Assembly (NCBI GenBank): GCA_963555705.1
Contig: OY743168.1
Location: 94,652,925-94,716,924, forward strand
DNA: 64,000 nt
Direction of reading: 5' to 3'
Source of the DNA: Ligustrum vulgare
Lineage: Eukaryota; Streptophyta; Magnoliopsida; Lamiales; Oleaceae
How positions within the stretch are numbered: the first letter of the stretch is position 1; each line of letters opens with the position of its first letter. Below, piece after piece: positions 34,201 through 47,031 of the stretch. The notes beneath the pieces are model-generated. The model made no database searches. It was not told the origin of the DNA and saw only the letters and a list, made by a program, of their open reading frames with translations. The translations under genes were made by a program, and so were the position numbers.

Positions 34201-37200
34201 GAGATGATATTGTTTTTTTAAAAATATTTTGATTTTTTTCTTAATTTTCACCTTAGTCCCCCAAGTTTGGAAAAACTTCAATTTAGTCCCCATTTCAATT
34301 ATTTGCACAAAGTCCCAAATCTTTACCGTTTATTTTAGTCCCTACTGATTTAAAAATCCTTTTAATTCAGCCCCAAACTTTTCTATTTCAATCCATTGAT
34401 TTTAAAACATTTATATTCAGTCCTTGCAATTCTTGAAATATTTTATGTCAGCCCCTTTAGTTTTAAAAGTATTATTTTGATCTTTTGGTTTTGAAATATT
34501 TTGAGTCCACCCTGTACTTTTAAAATAAATTTGCTAGTCCCTAAATATTTTTAAAACATATGAGTTAGCCCAATCGCTTTCAAGATTATTTATTTCGGTC
34601 TCAACTCTTTTAAAATCCCAACTATGTTTAATTTCCAATTTAAACCATAAATTTCAAAAGATTAATGTAACTTATTGGCTAGACGAAGCGTAAGGAGATT
34701 TGAAAGATTTAAGTCATTCCCGCTCAACCACACTCGTTAAGGTAGACTCTAATCTACAAATTTACGTTTTCCAAAAGTGCGCATCAATAATTATTTGGAT
34801 TATAAGTTTAACATGTATGATTGTGTTCATGAGAATTACTTACTTTCTGAGCATGAGACTATGTTACGAGAATTTACTTGCTTAAATGCATGAGACTTGA
34901 ACTTGTATGTTATTTACTTGTTCATGAGAATACTGGTGATCGTTAGACACCTGAGACTTGAATATCATGATTATGTGTTTTGATTTATAATGTTAAATGA
35001 TTATTATGCGCGAGTCTACTGAGTATTTCTATGAAATACTCACGTTTTCCAAAATAAAATTTTGCAGGTGATGGAGTTGGCGGCGGGGCGTGCAATGGTG
35101 GCCATTATTGAGATTTTAGAAATGTTTTATTTGAAATTATAAACTTATTTTGATTATGTTACGTTCAAGTTATTTTTCCATATTTAAACTATTTTGACCG
35201 TTTAAGTCAATTTTTATAAAGTTATGTGAAATGAAATTTCACTTAAATTTATTTTCCGCTAAATTATTATCTTCAAAGTCAATTTTGAGACGAATAAGTG
35301 GCGCACCCGAGTGTTCATAACCCGGGGCGTTACATGATCTTTATCAAGGAATTGTTGATAGTATTTCTTTGGGTGAAACTAGAGGATATAAGATCGGTAA
35401 GAGAATCATTTTACCATCATCATTTGTTGGAGGACCTAGAGATAACACAAAAAAAAATACATGGATGCAATGGCTTTAGTTCAACGATTTGGTAAACCTA
35501 ACATTTTTCTTACGGTAACCTGTAATCCGAATTGGCATGAAATAAAAAATGAATTATCGTACAATGATGAAACGCATAATCGTCCAGACTTAATTTCACG
35601 AATTTTCAAATCTAAACTAGAAGAGCTAAAAGATGATTTATTAAATAAAAAAAAATTCGGTCCAATTGCAGCCTATATTTATGTTATTGAATTTCAAAAA
35701 CGTGGATTACCTCATGCTCACTTCTTACTTATTCTAAAACGTGGTTATAAAGTTACATCAACAAATCTAATAGATGAAATAATCTCATGTGAAATTCCAA
35801 GTGAAATTAACAATCTTTATTTACGTTCAAGAGTAATAAAACATATGATGCATGGACCATGTGGACAATTAAACCCAACTAATGTATGTATGCAATACAA
35901 TCGAACATGTAAAAATAAATATCCTAAAGATTTTATTTCACTCACTACATTAAGCAATAATTCTTACCCATTATATCAACGTTCTGACAGTGGTGAAAAG
36001 GTAAAAGTTAGAGGTCATTACTTAGATAATAGATGGGTTGTACCATATAATCCATATTTACTAGCTAAATTTGATTGCCATATTAATGTTGAAATTTGCT
36101 CTACAGTGAAAGCTGTAAAATACTTGTACAAATACGTTTATAAAGGACATGATCGAATAAATTTCTCAATAAATAATGACGAGTCAGAAATTGAAATAGA
36201 TGAAATTAATAAGTTTCAAAGTGCTCAATGGATATCAGCACCTGAAGCAATATGGAGAATTTACGGTTTTTATTTAAGTGAGAACTCTCCATCAATCATC
36301 TCTCTCCAGTTACATTTAGAAGATAACCAAAATATTACTTTTAATGATAACTCTAATTTAAACAATATAATAAACAACGATTTTCTTAAACGCACAATGC
36401 TTACAGAATATTTTCAAATGAATATTGCAAATGAAATATGTAGAACATTATTGTATAGAGATTTTCCTACTCATTTTGTTTGGAACACACAAGGTCGTTT
36501 TTGGACTCCCAGGAAGCAAAAAAATGTTATAGGAAGAATTGTCTCAGCTAATCCTAATGAAGGAGAAAGATATTATCTACGTGTTCTATTAAACCATATT
36601 AAAGGTGCAACTTCCTTTAAGAATTTTAAAAAAGTAAATAACGTTCAAGTAAAAACTTTTCGTGAAGCGGCCTCGTTATATGGATTGTTAAATGAAGATA
36701 ATAACTCTGATTTATGTATGGCAGAAGATATACTGTATCAAATGCCAAACTCATTGCGTCGGTTGTTCTCAACAATATTAATATTTTGCACACCTAATAA
36801 TCCAAGATCATTGTGGTTCACCTACAAAGAATTTATGATGGAAGATTATATATTGAAAGGATTCTCCAAATCTACAGCTGAACATGCCACATTAGAATGT
36901 ATAAATAATATTCTAGAACTTTCAGGTAAAAATATAAACGATTACAATTTAGTCTCATATTGTGTTTCTACAAATGAACGTGATAAACTATCTACCATGA
37001 TTTCTGATGAGACAAAAGAATATGATAATAGTGTAACTTTATCGTCAATGATTGAAAGCTTAAATATAGAACAAAGAAATGCATTTGATCGAATCTTCAA
37101 TAAAGTACTAAATAACGACACAAGTTTATTTTTCATTGATGGACCAGGTGGTACAGGTAAAACATTTTTATACAAAACACTGTTACGTTCAGTTAGAGCA

Positions 37201-38472
37201 AAGAAATTGGTTGCCATCGCAACAGCTTCATCGGGTGTTGCCGCATCTTTATTACCTGGGGGTCGAACCGCACATTCTACGTTTAAAATACCACTTGATT
37301 TGTCTCCTAATATTACATGCTCTATTAAAAAACAATCAGCATTTGGAACACTACTAACTGTAACTAAATTAATTATATGGGATGAAGCTCCTATGGTTCA
37401 TCGTTCAGCCATTGAAGCTTTAGATAAATTATTAAGAGATATAACAGAACTTGATGAACCATTTGGTCGAAAAATTATTGTTTTCGGTGGTGATTTTAGA
37501 CAAATTTTACATGTAGTTCAAAATGGATCCAAAACTGATATTCTAAAAGCAAGTCTTGTCTTTTCTTACTTATGGCCGTCATTTGAACGAATATCACTAA
37601 CCCAAAATATGCGTGCTCATCTTGACACTAGCTTTTCTAAATATTTACTTTCTATTGGTAATAATAATATTGAAACTCATACTTGTGGTATGATAGAACT
37701 CCCAAATAATATCACTATTAAATTCGAAGAAGAAATGAAATCGTTAAACAATCTTATTGATTTAGTGTTTCCAAATATTGAATCATGTGAAACGTATAGT
37801 TTATCAATGATTAATAGAGTTATTCTAACTCCAAAAAATGAAAACGTTGATCTTATAAATAATTTATTGTTACATAAAATTAATGGAGAGAAATTTATAT
37901 ACTATAGCTTTGATGAAGTGATCGATAAAATAGAAGAACATATTCATGAAGACTTTTTAAATACGTTAACACCTAATGGAATACCTCCTCATGAACTTGT
38001 ACTTAAAACTAATTGTCCTGTTATTCTACTTCGAAATATCAATCCTTCTGAAGGATTATGTAATGGTACAAGATTGATTTGCAAACAATTCGACCGTAAT
38101 GTTATTACCGCTGAAATTGCAATTGGAGAATACCGTGGAAAACATGTTTTTTTGCCTAGAATTCATTTTATACCGTTAGAAAACGATAAAAGTTCAATTC
38201 CTTTTAAGCGAACTCAATTCCCTATTCGTCCATGTTTTGCTATGACAATTAACAAAGCTCAAGGTCAAACATTAGACTTCATTGGATTGTATTTTCCTGA
38301 ACCAGTCTTTTCACATGGTCAACTATATGTTGCATTATCTAGAATTAGATCAAGTTCTAATATTCGAGTGTTATTAAAACCAGAAAATAAAACGGTTCAT
38401 TCACTTCATCAATATTGTACAAAAAATGTTATATACAAAGAAATACTTGATTTGGTACATTCAAAAAATTAA
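31221..38472 (+). pseudogene. Helitron Rep-helicase (RepHel) gene
   Basis: Spliced exons that join in frame: 31221-31359, 31471-31536, 31645-32628, then 32745-32945 continuing at 35340-38472 once the nested LTR is ignored. All introns have GT/AG ends. The N-terminal part matches the Helitron-like N domain (ITYNPNW-type motif, here VTCNPNWHEI, about 35515-35545). The HUH nickase motif is GLPHAHFLLIL (about 35704-35735), and the paired catalytic tyrosines lie in KYLYKYVYKG (about 36118-36147). The C-terminal half is a PIF1-type helicase with Walker A GPGGTGKT (37141-37164), Walker B WDEAP (about 37378-37392) and the final NKAQGQT and YVALSR motifs (about 38250-38340). It nicks, ligates and unwinds DNA during rolling-circle transposition. 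Two lesions are visible: the 2.4-kb LTR and a slipped A9 run at 35449-35457 that shifts the frame. Confidence 0.88.
32946..35334. mobile_element. solo LTR (probable Ty3/gypsy) inside Rep exon
   Basis: A 2389-bp insert beginning TGTAGCGACCGAG and ending GGGGCGTTACA, flanked by the 5-bp direct duplication TGATC (32941-32945 and 35335-35339). TG...CA ends, the 5-bp duplication and the absence of gag-pol make it a solo LTR. Degenerate blocks of TTTAGTCCC (34255-34560) and a GC-rich patch with CGCCGGCGAATCGCCGGCCG (about 34100-34120) are visible. Open frames inside it lack domains. Ignoring it lets the Rep reading frame continue exactly. Confidence 0.88.
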
Positions 38473-41400
38473 CATTCAGATATTGTAATTGTAGATTACT
38501 CTAACTTTCATGAATATTTAAATGCTAACAATATATTAGTGTATCATATTTTTTTTTCTATTGCAGCAAATTGTGAGCTATATACAATTTCTTCGTGCAG
38601 TAGATCAAATGAAAGATTCGAAGGTATTAATTTCCATATCTTCTAGCATTAGATTTCTCTATCTATAAATTTTCCTCAATTACCAAGTAAGTTTTTATTG
38701 ACTAGATAACATTTTAAAAATATTCTATACCTGTTTTACCTATTCTTAACACGATAGTATTCATTTTTTTTGGTACGTATCTAAATTTTTTTTATCCAAA
38801 CATCATTCTTTATTCATTATCTAAAATTATCTAATTTAAAATAAAATATATTTTTAAATATAAATTTTTTCACATAAAATTAGCTTTTAATTACACATAA
38901 AGTTCTAAATAACTTTTACTTACAAGAGATTCAATTTTTTTTTCTTCGAAACTCATTTTTTTCAATGTCTGCCAGGTTTTTGCTTCGTTTCTTCTATCGA
39001 TTTGTTATGAAGAAGCCACTTGCTTAAAAAACCATAAAATTCTCCTAGAAACTGCAGAGCAGGGCGTCAAGTGTCTGGATATTTCTTTGATTTAGGGTGA
39101 TTTTTTTCGCAGTATTCGTTTAATCAATTGATTGTGATTGTTTTCAGTTGAAATTTTGCATATATTTGAACTAATTCTTCCTTTTTTTTTTCTTTATAGG
39201 GTTCAATTCTATTTTATTTTTGGTCTCGAAGATTCTGCAGGGTTTAAGGGAACCTTATATAAGGGGTTGATTCCAAGGTAAATTACTTACATGTGTTTTC
39301 TGATTTTCTTTAATGATTTTGTCATTTTTATTTCATATGAAGGGAAATAAGGTGTTTTTCTATGAAGTTTTTTGTCTAAGATGTTTTTATAGTCCAATTG
39401 TTTGAACTGGACGAAATTTTAATATATGATTGAAAGAATAGTGTGAGATTTAGAAAAATACTCATATCTGTTTAACAGACTAAAGATACGTGCTCCTTGG
39501 CTTAAATCATTTGTTAAATTTTGCTATTTTCTCTCCCAATTTTAGTTCAGCATTTCATTTATTTCTTTGGTTTTTTTTTATTAAATATTTTACTTTGCTC
39601 TTTGTGCCAGATTGAATCTCACGTTGCTTCACAATTGAGTCTTTAAGCAAATGTACATTAAATTCTTGTTTTCTAATAGTTTTAGCTTTAATCTTTCAGA
39701 TCCCTCTTCATGATCTTCTTATCCTTTTTATTTTTTTTAATTATTTTTACAGCAATACACTTACGACAACCAATAAAATTTGTATGCTTTTTTCCCTTTC
39801 TAATTTCTATTTTAGGTTTATTTCCCGATATTTTACTGTCGTACACCACTACGGGGAGCTGTTTGTGACAGTACCAAAAAGGAAGATTTGAAGATGATTA
39901 TGTCGGTGAAGGTGGTGATCTCGGAGGTGGGAATTTTGTTCTTGTATAGTACTACTATATTATTTTAGCTCATTTCTTCTTTTATATGATTCAACATGCT
40001 TAATCCTATCGAAGTAATTACGAATTACAGTTTCAATGATTGTTTGATCTCAATATCAATTCTTTATGGTTATTTAGTGGAAAAAGTGCCCTTATACGAA
40101 TTTTTTGAATAATAACATCAGAAAAACCTCATTTTTCTACATTTTGTTTATTTTGAATAATAGCATTTTCTTATTTATTTCTTATCGTTGATTTGTTACG
40201 AAATAATTTCATCGTTCTTTACTTACTCAAATAGCCAAAAGTTCATAACATCAATTGCAAGTTTTCATTTTATGTAATTCTCCATTAGTCTTTCTTTTCT
40301 TTCCTTTTAGATTCTCTAACAAACAACAAACAATCATTTCTTCAGTTTTCATTTTGTTATGATTATTGTGTATAATTTTATGATGTCTATTGACTAAATT
40401 GTGTTTGTAATCCTAACTTAGAAACATATGTATTTCAATAGGAATGATTCTCACCAAATTATAGACAAACACACGACTGGGAAATTTGGAACTCTTGGAG
40501 TGCAATATCTTCAGGTACAACCATGCTCTGTGTGTGTGTGTGTGTGTATTATTACAAGTTAGTCTCTAATTTTCATTAAATACAAAAATATAATTTTACA
40601 TTACATTTAAATATTTTTTATAATAATTATATATCTATAATATCTTTTCTTACAGATTTGTAAATGTAAAAATTGACATTATTATTTTTAATTTCTTTTC
40701 TTTTTCTTCTTTTGTTATTATGTTTCTTTGTATTCTAAAAAATCATATTAAAGAATTATGACTTTTTTTACATATATGAAAATCTAATGATTTATTTTTA
40801 GTTAATATACAGTTGGATTTCACATTTTGTCTTTAGCAATTTTTTCTCTTTTAACTGTCTGTATATACTTAGCCTATACATACATCACATTATATATTAA
40901 ACTATACAACCACATCAAATCTTTTCTTTCTAAAGCTAAATATTTTACGTCATTTTTATTATATATAAATAAATATATAGTTCTAAATTTAATATATATA
41001 TAAATAAAACTAGAAATACGTATCTTATTTTTTTCTTTTTGGGTATAATTTTCTTATTATTAATTGTTACTGTTTCTAATAATATAGTTCTATATATATA
41101 TATACATACATCATTTTATAGTAATAATATAATTATGCTGCCTAATAAAATGTTCCAGCTCATATAAGTCACTTTTTATTGGAAAAGACACTGCATAAAG
41201 CTGTACAAAAGTGCAACACAGTAAAAAGTGTTTTCAGAAATCTACTTTTTCTGTTTTCCACTACCCTATGTACTATATGAAAAGTAAACATCATTTCAAA
41301 ACTTTTTCCCACTCCATACCATACATAATACACAATCTTCAGACCGTACTCCATATATCTCTAACATAAAGATTAGTTTCCAGATGTTTTTGTACCTGTT

Positions 41401-41623
41401 CATTTTCCACTTCTATAGAATAAATACATGATTTTTAGTTCTAATTCAAGCATACAGTTCAAAATTTACTACTATTTTATTCTCATTTTTACTGTACAGT
41501 TTTTAAAAGCTAACAATTTTATGAAATAGCAATTCAGAATGTCTTTACAGAGATTTTTTTTACCTGCCACATTAGAAATTATCAGACATCTTTCACAAAT
41601 CAATTTCTTGTCATTTCATCTTA

Positions 41624-41699
<76 letters not shown>

Positions 41700-41890
41700 T
41701 TTAAACTACACTTCAAGACACAATCAGTGAGTATTGCTGGGAAGAAAAAGGTCAGCTTCATCCTGCTTTCATTGAAAATTTCATCGGTGAGTCTTCTTCC
41801 ATATGTTCTACCATTCCTTTATATTGAACAAAAGACATATTATCTAACTTTATTAATTACATTATCTGTAGAGCTAAAGACAGACTCCAG
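38473..41890 (+). other. Helitron inter-gene region
   Basis: T-rich DNA between the Rep stop and the first recognised RPA exon. It probably contains the Rep 3' UTR and the promoter and leader introns of the RPA-like gene. Microsatellites: (TG)n at 40529-40547, (CA)n at 41626-41668 and (TA)n at 41669-41694. No coding exon recognised. Confidence 0.5.
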
Positions 41891-44800
41891 ATGTCTGAGA
41901 AACAACTTCTTATACCAGAAATTACTCCCATTCATCAAAAATGGACATCAAAAGTCATTGTAGCTCAAAAGTCATACCCTAAGGCAGCATTTTACGGTTC
42001 AAAAAAGTATCAAACTCTACTTTTTATGGACATTAAGGTATGTTTTATACATATAGCTTCACATTTTACTTTCTATTCTTCTATCCTGCATTATCAAATA
42101 CTTACTGAAGAACCATTCAAGTGAAGTTGAAAATCTAAATTTTTTTCTATTTATTTATGTTTCTTTCTTATATTCACAGCAAAGCAATATTGTTGTGTAT
42201 TCAAAAAATAAATCAACACATTATATTTTTCTTTTCATTTATTCAACTATCTGATCATTGAAAACTTTTTTATGTTCCTCAACAAATTATAATTTCTAAA
42301 TTACTCTTTATATTCTTTATTTGTATTATTCCCCATCTTTAAGATTTTTCTTTTTCTATAATTTGCTTCTATAGCAGATTCTTCTATTCGTCTCTTTTTC
42401 TTTCCTTTACCTTTATCTGTGTGTTCACATTTCAACCCATTTTAAAGTTTATGAAATAATATTTTTAACTCATTAACTCTTGTTATGTATTCATGCATTT
42501 ATCTTGACAACAATGTTGTTTACTGTTAAAGATAAAAAAAACCTACCAGTTCATTTATTTTCATCAACTCAACTATCTGATCATTAAAAATATTTTTACA
42601 TTTCTGAACAAAATGAAAATTTAATATTACTTTTTTTATTCCTTATTATACCTCCTTCAAAATGATGCTTTTCTGCAGTTTGTTATATAGCATATTCTTT
42701 TTCTTTTCACAAAAACCATGAAACGTGATGCTTTCCCTTCTCACTTACTGCATGCTCTACTCTTTCTATTACTCATGACCACGTTAAATTTTTTTACCTT
42801 TTCACTGTTTACAGTTCAGACATAATAATATTCTGTTTAGGTTGCCTATTTAAATTACTTCATGAGTTTTATGCTTCTCTTTGTGTCTATACTACTAAAA
42901 ACTAATTTATTCTATTTTTTAACAGTAAAATCACATAGTATTATCCTTCCCCTTCTCACTTATTTCCAATGTCTTCCTCTATATTCAGTTACTAAATGAT
43001 GTGCTCTCTGTGTTGCTCATAACCATGTTAAATACTTCTCTTTTTGCTATTTAAATTTATAGACACATAATACTTTAACTAAACTAAATATTACTTCCAA
43101 GAACTTAGGCTATTTTTAAATTAATTAATGTTCTATTCCTTAATGTTTAAGATAAGTTATTAGTTTCAAAATAGCTCCCTAGCAGAATAAAAAATAGCTA
43201 CTGATTTCAGAGAACAAAATCTGATTTAGGGCTGTCTATTTTTGTTAATTCATGAGTTTTATATTTATATTTGTTTCATTAATTCATGAGTTTTATATTT
43301 ATATTTGTTTCTACATTACTAAAAACTTATTTATTTCTCTTTTTTAGGGTAATACTGTAAAGGGTATGATATGGGATCACCACATTCCTGCATTCGAAAG
43401 TGTTCTGATCCTTGGAAATACATATCTGATTTCTAATGCACTGGTAAGACTAACACCAGATAAATATAAAAAATTTGATGGAGAGCTTCAATGGACCTTG
43501 TCTGGAACAACAAGAGTGGAGAAACTTGATGAACTACATCATGATATAATCTTTAAAGAATTAAAGTTGTCTCCTTTTCAAGATTTAAGAAATTACATGG
43601 ATGACAAAACCAAACAAATTGGTATGTTTCTCTATCTTTAACTCTTTCATAGATTCCATTATAACAAATTTTCATTTTATTTCAATGATTAAATTTTATT
43701 TATTTTTGTTTAAATGCACTGATAATTTTCAAAGTTAATTCATTACTTGTGTGATGAGTGCAAATTTTACACATGCATATTCCCTCAATTATATTATGAA
43801 ACTATACTACTATTAACTAAACTTACAGCAAACGAATTCTTATTATTTTCCTCATAAGTATAACCTATTTTCTCTTTTTTATTCCTTCATTCATAAAAAT
43901 ATATGATCACTATAAACTTCCAAACTTCTAATTACTTACATTTCTGTCTTAAATCACTTCAGGTATTATCGCAGTTGTGCTTGATGTGAAACCGAAGAGG
44001 CCATTTTACACTAAAATTGGGAATCAGGTTACTGTGCAAGACATTGTTCTAATGAACAAAGAGTTAGTTTATACAAACTTCACTTATTTAATACTAAAAC
44101 TTAAATATATAAAATATTTTGTTTACATTAAATTAAATTAAATTACATTATATTACATTTTACAGATTCAATACGATCACCTTAACAATGTGGTCTTCCT
44201 TCATTGACAACGAAGGACAAGAAATAGTTCAGTTATTGCCAACAACACCTGTTGTCATTGCTACACAGCTTCTGGTCACTTCTTTCAACGGTAAATTATT
44301 TCTATCTATGTACACTATTGAAGAATTTTAACTTTTCCCATTAATATTTCGTACTTCACATTACTAACTAAACTATTCATGTTAGGTCTCTCTTTGTCTA
44401 CAACTTCTGATTCCTTTTTCTATGTGAACTTTCCATTCAGTGAAGTGACTGAGTATCAAAAATGGTAAGCTATGTAAAAATCTTCATTACTTTACACAAA
44501 TCTACAATGTATAGTGCATTTCTAACATTGACTGTTACTGAAATTACAGGATCTGTGACAATTCTGAGATAATTGCAGAAATGACTTCATTGAAGTCATA
44601 CTTCACACCGAAAAAGATATCTGCTTCGGAAGACACACAATTCACATCAGTGCAGGATGTTCTTGAGCTAGTGAAAAAGGTATACATACAATTTATTATG
44701 CTTCAAAAAATTTAACAAAATACAAAAAATTGTTGCATTCTATTATATATAATAATTGTAATATATAATGATTCTATTTTTTCAATATCAATATACAGTT

Positions 44801-47031
44801 TCAACAGACCCATTTCTGGATTAAAGGAAGTGCAACTATAAGAATGAGCAGTGCCCCATTTTGGTATATGGGTTGTTCTTTCTGTTACAGATCATCGTGT
44901 GCATCAACCGCTGGAGAGAGTTATGATTGTCGCTACTGCAATACGCTAAATGTGACAGCACTACCCAGGTAAGTTTCAACAAATAAACCTTTGTGTACTT
45001 AAACATTAAAAACAAATATAATAAATTGTAATTTCTTTCGGATCAGTGTAAATAACTAATTTTAACACTACTCAGTAAGTCATTTACTATCTTATTAATG
45101 GCTGATTTAACTTTATTGTACATCCTGAACACTCTATATATTATTTAGCTAAAACACATAATTTTATGTTCTTTTAGTTTTCATTCACATTTTAGATTTT
45201 ATACAAACAGATTACCAAAGCATTTCTCTTTCAAATAATGCTATATTTTACTTCAAGTACAACATACTTTCATTTTCACATAACTCAGTATCTTACTAAT
45301 TACTACTATTATAGTGCAACTTTTTTCATATTGTTCATTTACCTTTCAATGTAAATTTAGAACATTACTACAAAACTGTTGACTATAATATCAACACAAA
45401 TACAGAAACCTTTAAAAAATGAAAAATATACAGATAATTCATTTTGCAAGATTTCACAGCAAACTAACTATTTTAATATACATCTTAATAACTGTCTTTC
45501 ATGATTTTCATGAACATTGACACTTCATATTCATTGAGTTTTTGTTCAGATTTTAAATCTTATATAAACAACAAATACAAATAGCTTTATCTCTTTCAAT
45601 TGATTGTGTTGTCCAGTACAGCGTGGATTGGAACTTGGAAATGATAGGTTACTTGCTCTTGGTCTATAAATGTTTCATTTCACTAGATTTTTAAGTATTT
45701 AAAAGGAGTTTTCATTTTTTTCCTTCAATATTTTTAGTTTCATACTACTGGTTTGATCAATGTCTTACGTTTCATAAACTGGTGAAATTTGCTACTGTAT
45801 TCTGCGTTTGTTGAATAAATTAAATCAATTGGAGTTGCAATTTTGGGTAAACAGATTAAGTGATAATTCAGTGTTTTTTAGTTTCCTTATTATTTGTGTT
45901 CAACATGTTTCTTTGTTGTTATAAATGCTTGATATCTTTAAAACCTTATTTTTGCTGAACTGCAAACCTCTGAATGTCTCTTGCTTTGAATTTTTCATAA
46001 AATATTTCCACTATTTTGCTTTGTGCACTTTGCAAGAAAATATGCTGTAAAATAAATTGTCAACAGAAAATTTAGATTTCTACTTTTTAAATTTTTCCTT
46101 TTTTTCCCATACAACAATCTACTTACAAACTGATGAGCTGGAGAATTTTTTTAAAATCATAGAGGATATATAATATATTAAGTGTGGTCTTGCAACATCA
46201 ATGTGCTCTAAAGACTGTCCATTTATGTTTTACATTCCCCTTATTGTATACAGCAACAGCTGTACAAGAAACTGTGAACAGAAAATTTAGATTTTTCCTT
46301 TTTTAATTTTTCCTTTTTTTTCCCATACAACTATTTGCTTCTACACTGACGCACTGGAGAATCTTTTTAAAATCATACAGCTCATAGTATGTTCAATGAA
46401 GCCTTGCAACATCAATGTGCTCTTAAGCCTTTCCATCTCTGTTTTACATTCCCCTTATTGTATAGGGCAAGAGCTGATATCCACATAGAAGATGAAACTG
46501 GGAAGCTAGCAGTCTCATTGATGGGAGAAATTGCAGAAAATTACTTGCAGTGCTCAGCTTTTAAGCTTATGGGAATCTCTAAAGGGGTTAGTACCTTTTT
46601 TTACATTCTACTCAATTTCATACACACTTGCATTTACATTTCACTTCTGTAACTTAAATTCAAAACGTAAATTTATTCAAAGACTTAATGATGAGAAAGG
46701 AATAAGACTGAACATAGATGACCAGTACATTTTCTATGTGAAAGCAATTGCAATGGATCAAAGCCCAAATGGTCGTGGGAAAGCACCAGCAGCATTTGCA
46801 CATGCTTCAACTTATAAATTTGAGGTAATTTCTCTTGAGGAGTATGTTCCTAACAACTTCAAGCAACCCGACAAAGAAGTGCATAAGGAACAACTTTCCA
46901 TGGTCTGTGACTCAAACAATTCAACCACATCACTTGGTCATTCTGTCTCGCCACCTCCAGCCAAGCGCATCTTATTCCCAACTGATAATGCATCATCACC
47001 AACAAAGAATATGAATGATAAGCTTGATTAG
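41891..47031 (+). CDS. Helitron-borne RPA70-like single-strand DNA-binding protein
   Basis: A spliced gene of about nine exons whose joins all keep frame up to exon 8: 41891-42037, 43348-43621, 43963-44062, 44166-44290, 44386-44464, 44550-44679, 44799-44968, 46466-46586, and a last exon starting near 46680 and ending at 47031. It encodes roughly 490-500 residues resembling the large subunit of replication protein A, with tandem OB-fold-like regions. Exon 7 encodes a C-terminal-domain zinc finger (CSFC...CRYC, about 44875-44942). The tail has a basic, proline-rich PPPAKR motif. Such genes are known passengers of plant Helitrons and are presumed to protect or direct the single-stranded intermediate. 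No internal stop is seen in the exons listed. The exon 8-9 junction is unclear because the only AG before exon 9 does not preserve frame. Confidence 0.8.
44969..46465 (+). repeat. long RPA intron with tandem duplication at its 3' end
   Basis: This intron contains two copies of a unit of about 215 bp (about 46062-46276 and 46277-46470). The second copy carries the used acceptor (CTTATTGTATAG|GG). The first carries the corresponding CTTATTGTATACAG, a plausible decoy acceptor. The remainder is AT-rich with no exon recognised. Confidence 0.7.

Noticed and set aside
41539..41730. 63-codon frame with (TH)n and (IY)n runs
   Set aside because: It is the translation of a (CA)n(TA)n microsatellite.
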